Part shown: piece by piece, positions 52,845 through 62,234 of the stretch
How the letters are laid out: every line of letters begins with the position of its first letter
Numbering within the stretch: position 1 is the first letter of the stretch
Assembly: GCF_051859125.1 (NCBI RefSeq)
Contig: NZ_JBHYGG010000223.1
Coordinates: 49,828 to 113,827 of the forward strand
Length of the DNA stretch: 64,000 nucleotides
Origin: Gemmata sp051859125
GTDB lineage: Bacteria; Planctomycetota; Planctomycetia; Gemmatales; Gemmataceae
Reading direction: 5' to 3'
Made by a program: the position numbers and the translations under genes
Notes under the pieces: generated by a model
What the model saw: the letters and a program-made list of their open reading frames with translations, nothing else
Told to the model about the DNA's origin: nothing
Databases searched by the model: none

Positions 52845-55376
52845 ATGGCAGTACCGCAGAAAGGCGTTTGGGGCATCGACATCGGTCAGTGCGCCCTGAA
52901 GGCCATCCGCCTCGAACTGATCGACGGCCGGCCCACCGCCACGGCGTTCGACTACGTCGAGCACACCAAGATCCTGTCCCAGCCCGACGCCGACCCGGAC
53001 GCGCTGATCCGCGAGGCGCTCGAGAAGTTCCTGTCCCGGAACACCCTCAAGTTCGACGACGTCGCCATCGGCATCGCCGGCCAGTCCGGTCTCGCCCGGT
53101 TCGTCAAGCTCCCGCCGGTCGAAGAGAAGAAGATCGCCGAGATCGTCAAGTTCGAGGCCAAGCAGCAGATCCCGTTCCCGCTCGACGAGGTCGTCTGGGA
53201 CTTCCAGAAGATCGCCGGGGGCGAGTCGGTCGACGGGTTCGCGCTCGAAACGGAGATCGGCCTGTTCGCCATGAAGCGGGACGTCATCGCCCGCTACCTC
53301 GGGTACTTCGCCGGGTCGAAGGTCGAGGTCCACATGGTCCAGATGTCGCCGCTGGCGCTGGTCAACTTCGCGACCTACGAGATCCTCAAGAAGGGCGGGA
53401 GCATCCCGGTCCCCGAGGACGCGCCGGACGCCAACGACGACACGCCCAAGGGCAAGAAGCGGTGCGCCGTCGTCATGGACATCGGCACCGACGCCTCGAA
53501 CCTCATCATCACCGACGGCGGGAAGATCATCTGGCAGCGGCCGATCCCGCTCGGCGGCAACAACTTCACCCGGGCGCTGACGAAGGAGCTGAAGCTCACG
53601 TTCGCCAAGGCCGAGCACCTGAAGCGGAACGCCGCCAAGAGCCCGGAGATGGCGAACATCCTCAAGGCGATCAAGCCCGTCCTCACCGACTTCGTCGGCG
53701 AGGTGCAGCGGTCGCTGGGGTACTTCACCAACACGCACCGCGACGCGCACGTCGCGTACCTGGTCGGCCTGGGCAGCGCGTTCAAGCTCCCCGGGCTGCA
53801 GAAGTACCTCGGCGACAAGCTGTCGCTGGAGGTCCGCAAGCCGTCGAAGTTCGCCCGGCTGGCCGGCGAGGGGGTCCTGGCCGACCCGCTGTTCCAGGAG
53901 AACCTGCTGACGTTCCCGATCGCCTACGGCCTGGCCCTCCAGGGGCTCGGCGAGGCCCGGCTGGCGACCAACCTGCTCCCGCCGGAGATCCGGTTCGACC
54001 GCATCATCCGCGGGAAGAAGCCGTACGCGGTCGCGGCCGCCGCCATGCTCCTGGTCGGCACCACCGGCCTGGCCCTCGGGTTCTCCGCCGACCTGAAGTC
54101 GGTCTCGGACGCGAAGATCAAGACGGCCCAGGACCACATCAAGGCGGCCATCGGCCAACACGATTCGCAGTTGACCAAGTTCAACGACTCGAAGAACAAG
54201 TCGCTCGAGGAACAGGCCCGCGGCAAGACCGTCATCGCCGGGCAGGAGGAGCGGCTCAACTGGCCCCGGCTGATCGAGGTCCAGACGGCCGTCATGCCCC
54301 GGGCCGGCGACAAGGCCGACGGCGGGAACATCCCCGGTGATTTCAAGTGGCAGGGGTCGGAGAACGTCGGCGTCGCGGCGCTGGACTGGTTCAAGCAGCG
54401 GATGGCCCGCGGGGTGCCGATCGAGCAGGCCCTGGCCGACGACGCCTCGGACCACCCGAAGAACCTGGCGATGGTCAACGTCGAGGCGATCCACACCCGG
54501 TGGGTCACCAACCCGGCCGAGTTCCTGGCGGCCGCCGACGACGCGGTCTACGGCGACGGGAAGACCCGCGGGTACGGCAAGTTCATCGCCGAGAAGATGC
54601 TCGACGCGGAGAAGGAGCCGTCGCCCGAGCGGGGCGAGGGGAAGTTCAAGCCCGCGTGGAAGCCGGTCCTCGGCCCCAACGAGAAGCCCCCCGAGGGCGT
54701 GTGGGTCGTCGAGGTCCGCGGGTACACCGACCACCACGAGGGGCCGGCGTTCCTCGAGCGGGCGCTCCTGCGGAACCTCCAGAAGTTCGACACGTTCGCC
54801 GCCCAGGGCGAGGTCAAGGTCCGCAACGAGAAGGGCGAGGTCACGGTCCGCAACGACAACAAGGTCGGCCAGTTCATCGTCGGGGTCCAGGACCCGGTGA
54901 AGGGCAAGGTGTCGCACCCGTTCATCTACAACATCTGGATGGTCGAGGACGCGCCGCAGAACACGTTCAAGTACATCTCGGCGTCGTACCTCGACAAGCT
55001 GTTCGCCGACCGGGGCGGCCGCGGCGGCGCGGGCGGGTTCCCGGGCGGGCCGCCGGTGCCCCCGCCCCCCGGTCCGGAGGGCGGCGCGCCGGCGGCCGCG
55101 GCCCCGCTCGGCCCGGACTGGAAGGAGCGGCTCACGGCCACCGCCGCCGCCGCCCAGCCCGGCGGCCCCGCCCCGTTCACCCCGCCCCCGCCGGTCGGCG
55201 CCCCGGGTGTCGGCGAGAAGAAGGACGGCGCCCCGACCCGCCGCCGGTACGAGTTCGTCGTCATGTTCATCTGGCGCGAGCCGGTCCCGTCGGGCAGCGG
55301 CACCGTGGACCCGAACGCGGCCGCGGGCGGCGCCCCCGGCCAGCCCGGCACCTTGCCCGGCCGCGGCGGCGAGTGA
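52845..55376 (+). CDS. PilM/PilN-like type IV pilus assembly fusion protein
   Basis: An 843-residue protein. Residues 1 to about 375 are a PilM-type actin-like ATPase domain: VWGIDIGQCALKAIRLE, KQQIPFPLDEVVWDFQKI, VVMDIGTDASNLIITDGGKI (phosphate-2-like loop) and YLVGLGSAFKLPGLQKYLG. Then comes a PilN-like membrane segment (PYAVAAAAMLLVGTTGLALG, about 388-410) and a coiled region, so cytoplasmic PilM and inner-membrane PilN parts appear fused. The C-terminal third is Gly/Pro-rich with an unusual FVVMFIWREPVPSG end. It should act at the inner-membrane platform of a type IV pilus or type II secretion-like machine. It is the first of three genes in line. Confidence 0.85.
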   Translation: MAVPQKGVWGIDIGQCALKAIRLELIDGRPTATAFDYVEHTKILSQPDADPDALIREALEKFLSRNTLKFDDVAIGIAGQSGLARFVKLPPVEEKKIAEIVKFEAKQQIPFPLDEVVWDFQKIAGGESVDGFALETEIGLFAMKRDVIARYLGYFAGSKVEVHMVQMSPLALVNFATYEILKKGGSIPVPEDAPDANDDTPKGKKRCAVVMDIGTDASNLIITDGGKIIWQRPIPLGGNNFTRALTKELKLTFAKAEHLKRNAAKSPEMANILKAIKPVLTDFVGEVQRSLGYFTNTHRDAHVAYLVGLGSAFKLPGLQKYLGDKLSLEVRKPSKFARLAGEGVLADPLFQENLLTFPIAYGLALQGLGEARLATNLLPPEIRFDRIIRGKKPYAVAAAAMLLVGTTGLALGFSADLKSVSDAKIKTAQDHIKAAIGQHDSQLTKFNDSKNKSLEEQARGKTVIAGQEERLNWPRLIEVQTAVMPRAGDKADGGNIPGDFKWQGSENVGVAALDWFKQRMARGVPIEQALADDASDHPKNLAMVNVEAIHTRWVTNPAEFLAAADDAVYGDGKTRGYGKFIAEKMLDAEKEPSPERGEGKFKPAWKPVLGPNEKPPEGVWVVEVRGYTDHHEGPAFLERALLRNLQKFDTFAAQGEVKVRNEKGEVTVRNDNKVGQFIVGVQDPVKGKVSHPFIYNIWMVEDAPQNTFKYISASYLDKLFADRGGRGGAGGFPGGPPVPPPPGPEGGAPAAAAPLGPDWKERLTATAAAAQPGGPAPFTPPPPVGAPGVGEKKDGAPTRRRYEFVVMFIWREPVPSGSGTVDPNAAAGGAPGQPGTLPGRGGE

Positions 55377-55469
55377 CCCGCCCGGACGCCGTCGCACGAA
55401 CCGCCCCGCTGAGCCCACCGGGTTCGCGGGGCTCCCCCCATACACACTACCACCCCGCGGGCTACCGTC

Positions 55470-57476
55470 ATGGCAAAGAAGGACACCAAGGAACTGCTCA
55501 AGAAGCACCACTTCTGGGTGCTCGCCGGCCTCGTCCCCCTGTTCGTGCTGATCGCCGTGTTCACGATCAGCTCGAGCGTCGGCGAGGCCATCGAGAACCG
55601 CGAGAAGGAGTACAAGACCAGTGCGCAGTCCATCGAGCCGAAGCTGAACCCGAAGTCGGACAAGCTCATCGAGGCGATCCAGTCGCAGGTGAGCAGGGTC
55701 CAGGACAAGAAGAACGAGCTGTGGAAGCAGAACTGGGAGCGGCAGAAGGGCCTGTACGTGTGGCCCAAGACCTCGGCCCGGCTCAAGGAGGTCGAGCGGC
55801 TGGGCCTGAAGTTCGGCGACCCGATCCCGTCCGGGGACTCGCAGTACGCCGAGTTCCAGAAGCCCGAGGTGTACCTCGCCGAGTTCTCCAGGGACCTGCC
55901 CAACAAGAAGGCCAGCCTGCCGAACCCCGGCATGGCCGACCTCATCGCCCCGACCCAGTTCAAGGCCGGGTGGCAGTCGGTGCTCCGGCACGTCAACGCC
56001 TGGGACGAGCGGCAGCTCACGTCCGAGCAGATCTGGCTCATGATGGAGGACGTGTGGGTCCAGCGGTCCATGCTCGACGCGATCCGCCAGGTGAACGCGC
56101 AGATGGCCGAGTTCCAGCGGGTCAAGTACGTCAAGGGCGACCAGGTCATCGACGACCCGGTGAGCAAGCAGCCCAGCGACCCGCTCCGCCGCAAGTTCCG
56201 CAGCCGGATCTGGGAGCTGGAGCTGGAGGTCGCCAACAAGGACAACAAGCGGGTGCTCGGCGGCCGCCTCATCAACCACACGGACCGGCTCCAGCTCATG
56301 GGGCTGAACAACACCATGGTGGTGAAGGTGTGGCTCCAGCCCGGTAGGGACGTGGCCCCGTTCGAGTTCAAGATCGGGGGCGAGTTCCTCCCCGGCCGCG
56401 GCGCGACCAAGCCCGACGGCACCCCGGCGAACGTGGTGACCATCGTCCCGACCGACGAGCACATCATCACCGGCGACGTGGTCGAGATCGTCAAGGTCGA
56501 GCAGGTGTTCGACACCCGCACCGTCCCGGTCCGCCGGATCGAGAACCTGGCCCTCGGCCTGCCCGACAGCCGGTTCGCCGACAAGCAGATGAAGGTGCCG
56601 AACTTCAAGGCGTTCGTCGAGGAGGAGCAGCGCGCGGCCGCGGCCGCCGCGGCGTCCGCCGGCCCCGCGACCCCGGGCGCCCCGAAGGGGCCGGCGTTCC
56701 CGCCGCCCGGCGGGATCTTCCCGGGCGGCCCCGGGGCCACCGGGGCCGGGCTCCGGTTCGGCGGCGGCACCGTCGACCAGGTGGTGAACGCCAACAAGAA
56801 GCGGTACGTCGAGGTGACCGGCGAGGTCCGCCGGATGCCCGTGGGCATCGCCGTGGTTGTGGACCAGGCGTACATGCAGGACGTGCTCCTGGCCTACGCC
56901 AACTCCCCGCTCAAGTTCCAGATCACCCAGGTGACCTGGACCCGGTTCCGGGACGCGCTCAACAACGGGCTCAACAACCCGAACAACCCGCTGGACCCCA
57001 GCGGGGGCGTCATCATGTCGGGCAGCGGGAACCTGAGCGGCGAGTTCCTCCCCTCCGGCCCGCGGCCCCCGCTGCCCGGCCCCGGTCCGTTCCCCGGGCC
57101 CGGCCAATTCCCCGGGCCGGGCGGGACCGGCCCCGGCGGCCCCGGCACGGGGACCCCGTACGGGTTCCCGGGCAGCGGCGGGCTCTCGACCGTTTCCGAG
57201 TCGCAACTCACCTCGGGGCTGATCGAACTCGACGTGTACGGCGTCGTCTCGCTGTACGAGAAGTACGCCGCGGGCGAGGGGACCGACCCGAAGGCCAAGG
57301 ACGTGCCGGTGCGGGTCGAGCCGCGGGTCGAGCCGAAGCCGAAGGCCACCGAGCCCACGCCCCCCGCCGGGAAGGGCGGCGACGCCCCGGACCCGAAGGC
57401 CCCCGGCGACAAGACCCCCAGGGACGCGGCCGTCCCCGACCCGAAGACGCCGAAGACGCGCCGCCGCGGCCGCTGA
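55470..57476 (+). CDS. Large single-pass protein of the PilM-like operon (unknown)
   Basis: A 668-residue protein with one N-terminal membrane segment (HFWVLAGLVPLFVLIAVFTI, about 14-33) after a basic KKDTKELLKKHH stretch, so it is probably inserted with a periplasmic C-terminus. The next 150 residues are helical. The middle carries VQDKKNELWKQNWERQKGL, and the end is Gly/Pro-rich (PGPGPFPGPGQFPGPGGTGP) with a basic tail. Its position after the PilM/N fusion and its single-pass form suggest a PilO-like role, but no PilO homology can be seen. It starts 93 bases after the previous stop. Confidence 0.75.
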   Translation: MAKKDTKELLKKHHFWVLAGLVPLFVLIAVFTISSSVGEAIENREKEYKTSAQSIEPKLNPKSDKLIEAIQSQVSRVQDKKNELWKQNWERQKGLYVWPKTSARLKEVERLGLKFGDPIPSGDSQYAEFQKPEVYLAEFSRDLPNKKASLPNPGMADLIAPTQFKAGWQSVLRHVNAWDERQLTSEQIWLMMEDVWVQRSMLDAIRQVNAQMAEFQRVKYVKGDQVIDDPVSKQPSDPLRRKFRSRIWELELEVANKDNKRVLGGRLINHTDRLQLMGLNNTMVVKVWLQPGRDVAPFEFKIGGEFLPGRGATKPDGTPANVVTIVPTDEHIITGDVVEIVKVEQVFDTRTVPVRRIENLALGLPDSRFADKQMKVPNFKAFVEEEQRAAAAAAASAGPATPGAPKGPAFPPPGGIFPGGPGATGAGLRFGGGTVDQVVNANKKRYVEVTGEVRRMPVGIAVVVDQAYMQDVLLAYANSPLKFQITQVTWTRFRDALNNGLNNPNNPLDPSGGVIMSGSGNLSGEFLPSGPRPPLPGPGPFPGPGQFPGPGGTGPGGPGTGTPYGFPGSGGLSTVSESQLTSGLIELDVYGVVSLYEKYAAGEGTDPKAKDVPVRVEPRVEPKPKATEPTPPAGKGGDAPDPKAPGDKTPRDAAVPDPKTPKTRRRGR

Positions 57477-57585
57477 CGCCGCGGGACCCGCCAACGCCGC
57501 CGCCCGCCCCGTGTTGTGATGACGGGCCCCGGGCGGCCCGACCCGAACCCGAACTCACCGCACGCCCCGCTGGAGGTGCCGCGCC

Positions 57586-59826
57586 ATGGCCAAGGGAAAG
57601 TCGAAAGCTGACATCGCGCAGATGCTGGTGGCCAAGGGCGAGGTCCTCGCCGTGGCCGTCGCCGGCCTGTTCCTGTTCGTGTTCCTGATCTGGGGCGCGA
57701 CCCGCTGGTCCGGAGCCAAGAACCCGACCGATCTGGCCCAGAAGCTCGACAGCCGGGCCGACGAGGTCCAGCGGAAGATCCGCGCGACCGAGGTGTCCGG
57801 CGACGACATGAAGGAGGCCGAACTGCCCAAGTGGATCCTCGAGCAGCACCGGCAGCAGCCGGTGTCGGTCGAGTGGTTCTCCACCACCGGCCCGCAGTTC
57901 GACCCGATCGCCAAGCCCGATACGAAGCGCGAGAACCCGCTCGTGCTCCCGATCGGCGCGTACCAGGTGGACCTCGTCCGCGCCCCGATGAAGGGGTACG
58001 ACATCCTGTTCGACAACCAGGGCCAGGCCCGGATCGGCGTCATCACCACCAAGGCGGTCAACGAGAAGGACAAGGCGAAGCAGAAGGAAGCGATCGAGGC
58101 GTTCCGGCGGAAGTTGCCCGGGGCGCGCCCCGTCGTGCAGCCCCAACCGCAGCCCCAGCCCCAGCCGCAACCCGGCGGCGGCTTCGGCCCCGGCCCCGGC
58201 GTGGGGCCGGGCGGCCGCCCGATCGCGGGCTTCAACCCGTACGGCCAGTCCGGCGAGGCGTTCAACGCCAACGCCCAGCGGATCGAGAAGGCGCTCAAGT
58301 ACGTCCCGCTCGACGAGCTGGACAAGGCGGTCGAGGCCGGCGAGCTCCCGGCCATGACCGTGATCCCGCTCCGCATGGTCATCATCAACGCCGAGGTGCC
58401 GTACAAGAAGCAGGTGGACGAGATCAAGCGGGCGCTGCGGCTCCCGAGCTTCGAGGTGGCCCAGCGGTGGGGGCCGCTGTACGACGGGTACGAGGTCCAG
58501 CGCCGCGTCTCCCGGGTGCTCCCGGGGGGCAAGACGGAACTGTTCCAGGACTGGTCCGACTACAACTACGAGGACAAGTACGTCGAGTTGATCAACGCCC
58601 GCAAGCTGGCCGACCACTTCGAGGACGGCTACCTGTCGCACTTCATCCGGTACGACATGGCGCTGGCGCTGCCCCTGCCGAAGCTGGTCGAGGAGCTGGG
58701 CGCGTACCCGAACGTGCGGCTCGACGCGATCAACGCGACCATCAAGAAGATGAAGGACGCGACCACCAAGCCGCAGTCCCCGTCGGACCTGATGATGCGG
58801 CTCACCAGTCGCCCGCCCCGCCAGAGCCTGTACGCGCCGCAGGACGGGGGGACGGCCGCGGGCATCTTCTCGCAAGAACTGGTGGGCGGGCCGGTGATCA
58901 CCCCGGTCAAGGCGGCGGCCCCGAAGGGGCTGTTCACCCCCGGCACCGGCCCCGGCGGCTACCCGAAGCCGGGCGAGGCGTCGAACCAGGAGGCGGCCCC
59001 GCCGGTCCAGATCGAGCAACTGCTCCTGCGGTTCATCGACGTGGACGTGAAGCCCGGGTACACGTACGAGTACCGGGTCCGGCTGCGGATGATGAACCCG
59101 AACTTCGAGATGGTCAAGGAGGTCGCGATCCCGGCCTACGCCAAGGTCAAGGAGGTGTTCAGCCCGTGGGCGCAGATCGCCGACGCGATCACCGTGCCGA
59201 GCGAGTCGTTCCTCTACGCCATCGACCCGGCCGCGTTCCGCAAGAAGGTCGACGAGGAGTACGGCAAGGAAAAGGAGCTCCAGAAGCAGCTCCAGGCCAA
59301 GGACAACCAGGTGGTCGTCGAGATGGCGAGCTGGCTCGAACAGGTCCGCACCGACGCGGGCGGGAACCGCGAGCCGGTCGGCGCGTGGGTCGTCGCCGAC
59401 ATGCCGGTCGGCCGCGGCGAGTACGTGGGCCGCAAGCAGTACATCAAGCTCCCGCTCTGGTCCAGCAAGGACAATATGTACGTCCTCCGCGAGGTGGCCG
59501 ACCGGTCCATCGTCGGCAAGAAGGACGTGGCCCTGCCGCGGGGCTGGCTCGTGGACTTCACCACCAAGTCGGTCCTCGTGGACTTCGAGGGCGGCAAGGT
59601 CGTGACGAAGTCGGCGGTCACGGGCAAGACGGTCACCGAGGACGCGGCGGCCGAGATGCTCATCGTCCGCCCGGACGGCAAGCTGTTCGTCAAGAACAGC
59701 CTGACCGACGAGGCCGACGAGGGCCGCCGCAAGATCGTCGGCGACTGGGACAAGTGGATCTCGGTCGTGCAGCAGCGGCGGGCGACCGCCACCACCGGGC
59801 CCGAGAACCCGTTCGAGAAGAAGTGA
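57586..59826 (+). CDS. Large single-pass protein of the PilM-like operon with Pro-Gln repeat (unknown)
   Basis: A 746-residue protein. A basic start (MAKGKSKADIAQMLVAKGEV) is followed by one membrane segment (LAVAVAGLFLFVFLIWG, about 21-38). A PQPQPQPQPQPQP run near residues 187-198 separates two extended parts, and a second flexible stretch (FTPGTGPGGYPKPGEASNQE) lies near 450. The end has YTYEYRVRLRMMNPNFEMVK, a beta-type domain. No family is recognised; it may bridge to periplasmic pilus components like PilP. It is 109 bases after the preceding gene. A strong hairpin closes the operon. Confidence 0.75.
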   Translation: MAKGKSKADIAQMLVAKGEVLAVAVAGLFLFVFLIWGATRWSGAKNPTDLAQKLDSRADEVQRKIRATEVSGDDMKEAELPKWILEQHRQQPVSVEWFSTTGPQFDPIAKPDTKRENPLVLPIGAYQVDLVRAPMKGYDILFDNQGQARIGVITTKAVNEKDKAKQKEAIEAFRRKLPGARPVVQPQPQPQPQPQPGGGFGPGPGVGPGGRPIAGFNPYGQSGEAFNANAQRIEKALKYVPLDELDKAVEAGELPAMTVIPLRMVIINAEVPYKKQVDEIKRALRLPSFEVAQRWGPLYDGYEVQRRVSRVLPGGKTELFQDWSDYNYEDKYVELINARKLADHFEDGYLSHFIRYDMALALPLPKLVEELGAYPNVRLDAINATIKKMKDATTKPQSPSDLMMRLTSRPPRQSLYAPQDGGTAAGIFSQELVGGPVITPVKAAAPKGLFTPGTGPGGYPKPGEASNQEAAPPVQIEQLLLRFIDVDVKPGYTYEYRVRLRMMNPNFEMVKEVAIPAYAKVKEVFSPWAQIADAITVPSESFLYAIDPAAFRKKVDEEYGKEKELQKQLQAKDNQVVVEMASWLEQVRTDAGGNREPVGAWVVADMPVGRGEYVGRKQYIKLPLWSSKDNMYVLREVADRSIVGKKDVALPRGWLVDFTTKSVLVDFEGGKVVTKSAVTGKTVTEDAAAEMLIVRPDGKLFVKNSLTDEADEGRRKIVGDWDKWISVVQQRRATATTGPENPFEKK

Positions 59827-59846
59827 CGGCGGTTGACCGATCGCAC

Positions 59847-59880
59847 ACCGCGGGGGGCTCCGGCCCCCCGCGGTCGTTTC
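59847..59880 (+). terminator. Rho-independent-type terminator of the PilM-like operon
   Basis: ACCGCGGGGGGC-TCCG-GCCCCCCGCGGT is a perfect 12-base-pair stem with a TCCG tetraloop, followed by CGTTTC. It lies 20 bases after the last gene of the operon and 78 bases before cysK starts. Confidence 0.75.
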
Positions 59881-59957
59881 CCGGCCCGCCTTGCCCGGTC
59901 CGGCCGCGGGCGGTACAGTGCCAGTAACTTTCCCAAGATACTGACGGAGCGACCGAC

Positions 59958-60950
59958 ATGGCGACCGAGACGACCTTCCGCGGGCACGTGTACGACGACA
60001 TCACGCAGTGCATCGGCCACACCCCGCTGATCCGCCTCCACCGCATCGTCGGGCCCGACTGCAAGGCGACGGTCATCGCCAAGCTGGAGAACTTCAACCC
60101 GCTGTGGTCGGTGAAGGACCGGATCGGCGTGGCGATGATCGACGCGGCCGAGAAGGCCGGGAAGATCACCCGCGACACGATGATCGTCGAGCCGACCAGC
60201 GGCAACACCGGCATCGGCCTCGCGTTCACCTGTGCGGCCCGCGGGTACAAGCTCACCGTCACGATGCCCGACAGCATGTCGCTGGAGCGGCAGCGGCTCC
60301 TCAAGGCGTTCGGCGCGACCCTCGTGCTGACCCCGCGGGAGTTCGGCATGAAGGGGGCGGTCGCCGAGGCGACGAAGATCGTCACCCAGCTCGGCGGCGA
60401 GCCCAAGGCGTACATGCCGCAGCAGTTCAAGAACCCGGCCAACCCCGAGGTCCACCGCAAGACGACCGCCGAGGAGATCTGGCGGGCGACCGGCGGGAAC
60501 ATCGACATCCTGGTGTCGGGCGTCGGCACGGGCGGCACCATCACCGGGTGCGGCGAGGTGCTCAAGGCGCGCAAGCCGGGGGTGAAGTGCATCGCGGTCG
60601 AGCCGGCGGCGAGCCCGGTGCTGACGCAGCACCTCACCCAGGGGGTGCCGAAGGACCAAGTGAAGCCCGGCCCGCACAAGATCCAGGGGATCGGGGCGGG
60701 GTTCATCCCGGACGTGCTGAACACCGCCGTGATCGACGAGGTGGTGACGGTGACCGACGACGAGTCGTTCGAGATGGGCCGGCGGCTGGCGAAGGAGGAG
60801 GGGATGCTGTGCGGCATCTCGTGCGGCGCGGCGGCGGCGGCGGCCGTGAAGGTCGCGAGGAGGCCCGAGAACGCCGGCAAGGTGATCGTGGTCGTGCTCC
60901 CGGACCTCGGCGAGCGCTACCTCAGCACCGCCCTCTACCCGCAGGACTGA
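59958..60950 (+). CDS. cysK: Cysteine synthase A (O-acetylserine sulfhydrylase)
   Basis: Makes L-cysteine from O-acetylserine and sulfide with pyridoxal phosphate. The 330-residue protein has the cofactor lysine K53 in LWSVKDRIGVAM, the TSGNTG phosphate-binding loop (EPTSGNTGIGLAFT), GVGTGGTITGCGEVL and HKIQGIGAGFIPDVLN. This favours CysK over cystathionine beta-synthase, which would carry extra C-terminal domains. It is preceded by an operon terminator, so it is probably transcribed separately. A palindromic element follows 11 bases after its stop. Confidence 0.93.
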   Translation: MATETTFRGHVYDDITQCIGHTPLIRLHRIVGPDCKATVIAKLENFNPLWSVKDRIGVAMIDAAEKAGKITRDTMIVEPTSGNTGIGLAFTCAARGYKLTVTMPDSMSLERQRLLKAFGATLVLTPREFGMKGAVAEATKIVTQLGGEPKAYMPQQFKNPANPEVHRKTTAEEIWRATGGNIDILVSGVGTGGTITGCGEVLKARKPGVKCIAVEPAASPVLTQHLTQGVPKDQVKPGPHKIQGIGAGFIPDVLNTAVIDEVVTVTDDESFEMGRRLAKEEGMLCGISCGAAAAAAVKVARRPENAGKVIVVVLPDLGERYLSTALYPQD

Positions 60951-60961
60951 CGCCCAGTGTC

Positions 60962-61037
60962 GGCGAGCGGGGGGCGTGAGCCCCCCGAGTTCTTCGCCTT
61001 CGCACATCACTCGGGGGGCTCACGCCCCTCGCTCGCC
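60962..61037. repeat. GGCGAGCGGGGG-type palindromic element (copy 6)
   Basis: Arms GGCGAGCGGGGGGCGTGAGC...CCGAGT and ACTCGG...GCTCACGCCCCTCGCTCGCC. The final base coincides with the stop codon of the convergent zinc-ribbon gene, so insertion at or near the stop is likely. Confidence 0.88.
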
Positions 61038-61465
61038 TAGACGCGAGACACCGCCGGTACACTCCCAGCGTCGGCTCGCTTCTCGCGCTCGTTCTTGAGG
61101 TACAACATGTACCCCATCACGCACATGATCGTGACGAGGATCGCCAGGATCGCGTAGCGGATCCACGAGTTCCGGTACGACCACTCCTTGTCGGCCTTCT
61201 TCTTCTTTTTCTTCTTCTTGGGCCGCTCGTCTTCGTCCTCGTCGTCCGCGTCGTCGTCGTCGCGGGCCGCGGCGGCCGACTTCTTCTGCGGGCCGGACGC
61301 GGGCTTCTTCTTGGGCCGCTCGTCCTCGTCGTCGTCCTCTTCGGGTTCCTCGGCCTCGAAGCCGCACTCGCACTTCGGGCAGATGACGGTCGAACCGGGC
61401 TTGAAGCCGGCGGCGGACTTCAGACCCGCCCCGCACTCGGGACAGGTCAGGCGGTTGATGGGCAC
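61037..61465 (-). CDS. Zinc-ribbon membrane protein with charged low-complexity linker
   Basis: A 142-residue protein. The N-terminus has two CxxC pairs (TCPECGAGL and ICPKCECGF), a zinc ribbon. The middle is an alternating acidic/basic stretch (EEPEEDDDEDERPKKK, DDDDADDEDEDERPKKKKKK). A C-terminal membrane segment (WIRYAILAILVTIMCVMGYM) follows, so it should be anchored with the ribbon in the cytoplasm. Similar 'zinc ribbon - charged linker - TM' proteins are abundant in Gemmata-type planctomycetes; function is unknown. The start is a GTG with GGAGC upstream. Confidence 0.75.
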   Translation of the reverse strand: MPINRLTCPECGAGLKSAAGFKPGSTVICPKCECGFEAEEPEEDDDEDERPKKKPASGPQKKSAAAARDDDDADDEDEDERPKKKKKKKKADKEWSYRNSWIRYAILAILVTIMCVMGYMLYLKNEREKRADAGSVPAVSRV

Positions 61466-61546
61466 GGGACGCTCCGGGAATGACGTGTACGAGTCGCGGT
61501 ACAGTGTACCCGCCGCGCGCCGGGGTGCAAACGGACCCCCGCAACT

Positions 61547-62230
61547 TCACCGGTGACTGGTGACGCCGACCTGCTGGCACATGGCGAGGAGCGGGCACGT
61601 CGAGCACTTCGGCGCGGTGCCGGTGCAGACGTGCTTCCCGAACGGCACGAGGAGCGCGTTGATCTCGACCCAGTTCGCCTGCGGCAACGCCCCCTGGAGC
61701 GCCGCCATCGTCTTCTCGGGCGTCTTCGCGGCCACCAGCCCCCAGCGGTTCGTGACGCGGTGGACGTGGACGTCGACGCCGATGAGCGGCAGGTTGCACG
61801 CGATGCCGAGGGCGAGGTTCGCGCACTTCGGGCCGACGCCGTGGAAGTCGAGCAGCACGTCGGGGTCACAGGGCAGGGTGCCGCCGTGCTCCTCCACCGT
61901 GCGGCGGGCGATGTCGCGGATCGTCTTCGCCTTCGGCTCGTGGAACGTGCTCTGCCCGATGAGGTGGTCGATCTGCTTCTCGGACAGTGCCGCGACCCCG
62001 GCGGGCGTACGCGCCGCGGCGAACAGCGCGCGGGCGACCGGCAGCGTGACCTCGTCGCGGGTGCGAATGCTGATGATGCACGCGACGAGGATCTCGAAGA
62101 CGGACGCGTGCCCCTCGTCGAACAGCTCGAACAGCGCCGCCCTGGGGTACGGTGCGGTGGCCGTGCGGAGCAGCGGCAGCGCGACCGTCACGTCGAAGGG
62201 CTTCTTCCGGGGTCGTTTGGGAGCCGGCAT
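61547..62230 (-). CDS. nth: Endonuclease III-like DNA glycosylase
   Basis: Removes oxidised pyrimidines from DNA in base-excision repair. The 227-residue protein has the helix-hairpin-helix LLDFHGVGPKCANLAL with catalytic Lys, the VDVHVHRVTNRWG stretch with catalytic Asp, and a C-terminal iron-sulfur cluster motif C-x6-C-x2-C-x5-C (CTGTAPKCSTCPLLAMC). All residues needed for activity are present. It lies five bases after the hypothetical gene at 62235-62930, so the two may be cotranscribed. Confidence 0.93.
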   Translation of the reverse strand: MPAPKRPRKKPFDVTVALPLLRTATAPYPRAALFELFDEGHASVFEILVACIISIRTRDEVTLPVARALFAAARTPAGVAALSEKQIDHLIGQSTFHEPKAKTIRDIARRTVEEHGGTLPCDPDVLLDFHGVGPKCANLALGIACNLPLIGVDVHVHRVTNRWGLVAAKTPEKTMAALQGALPQANWVEINALLVPFGKHVCTGTAPKCSTCPLLAMCQQVGVTSHR

Positions 62231-62234
62231 CCCG

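Noticed and set aside
54620..54652. SPERGEGKF segment in the PilM-like protein, similar to CTCGCCCC repeat arms
   Set aside because: The match is about 20 bases with no partner arm, and such codon strings arise easily in GC-rich coding DNA.
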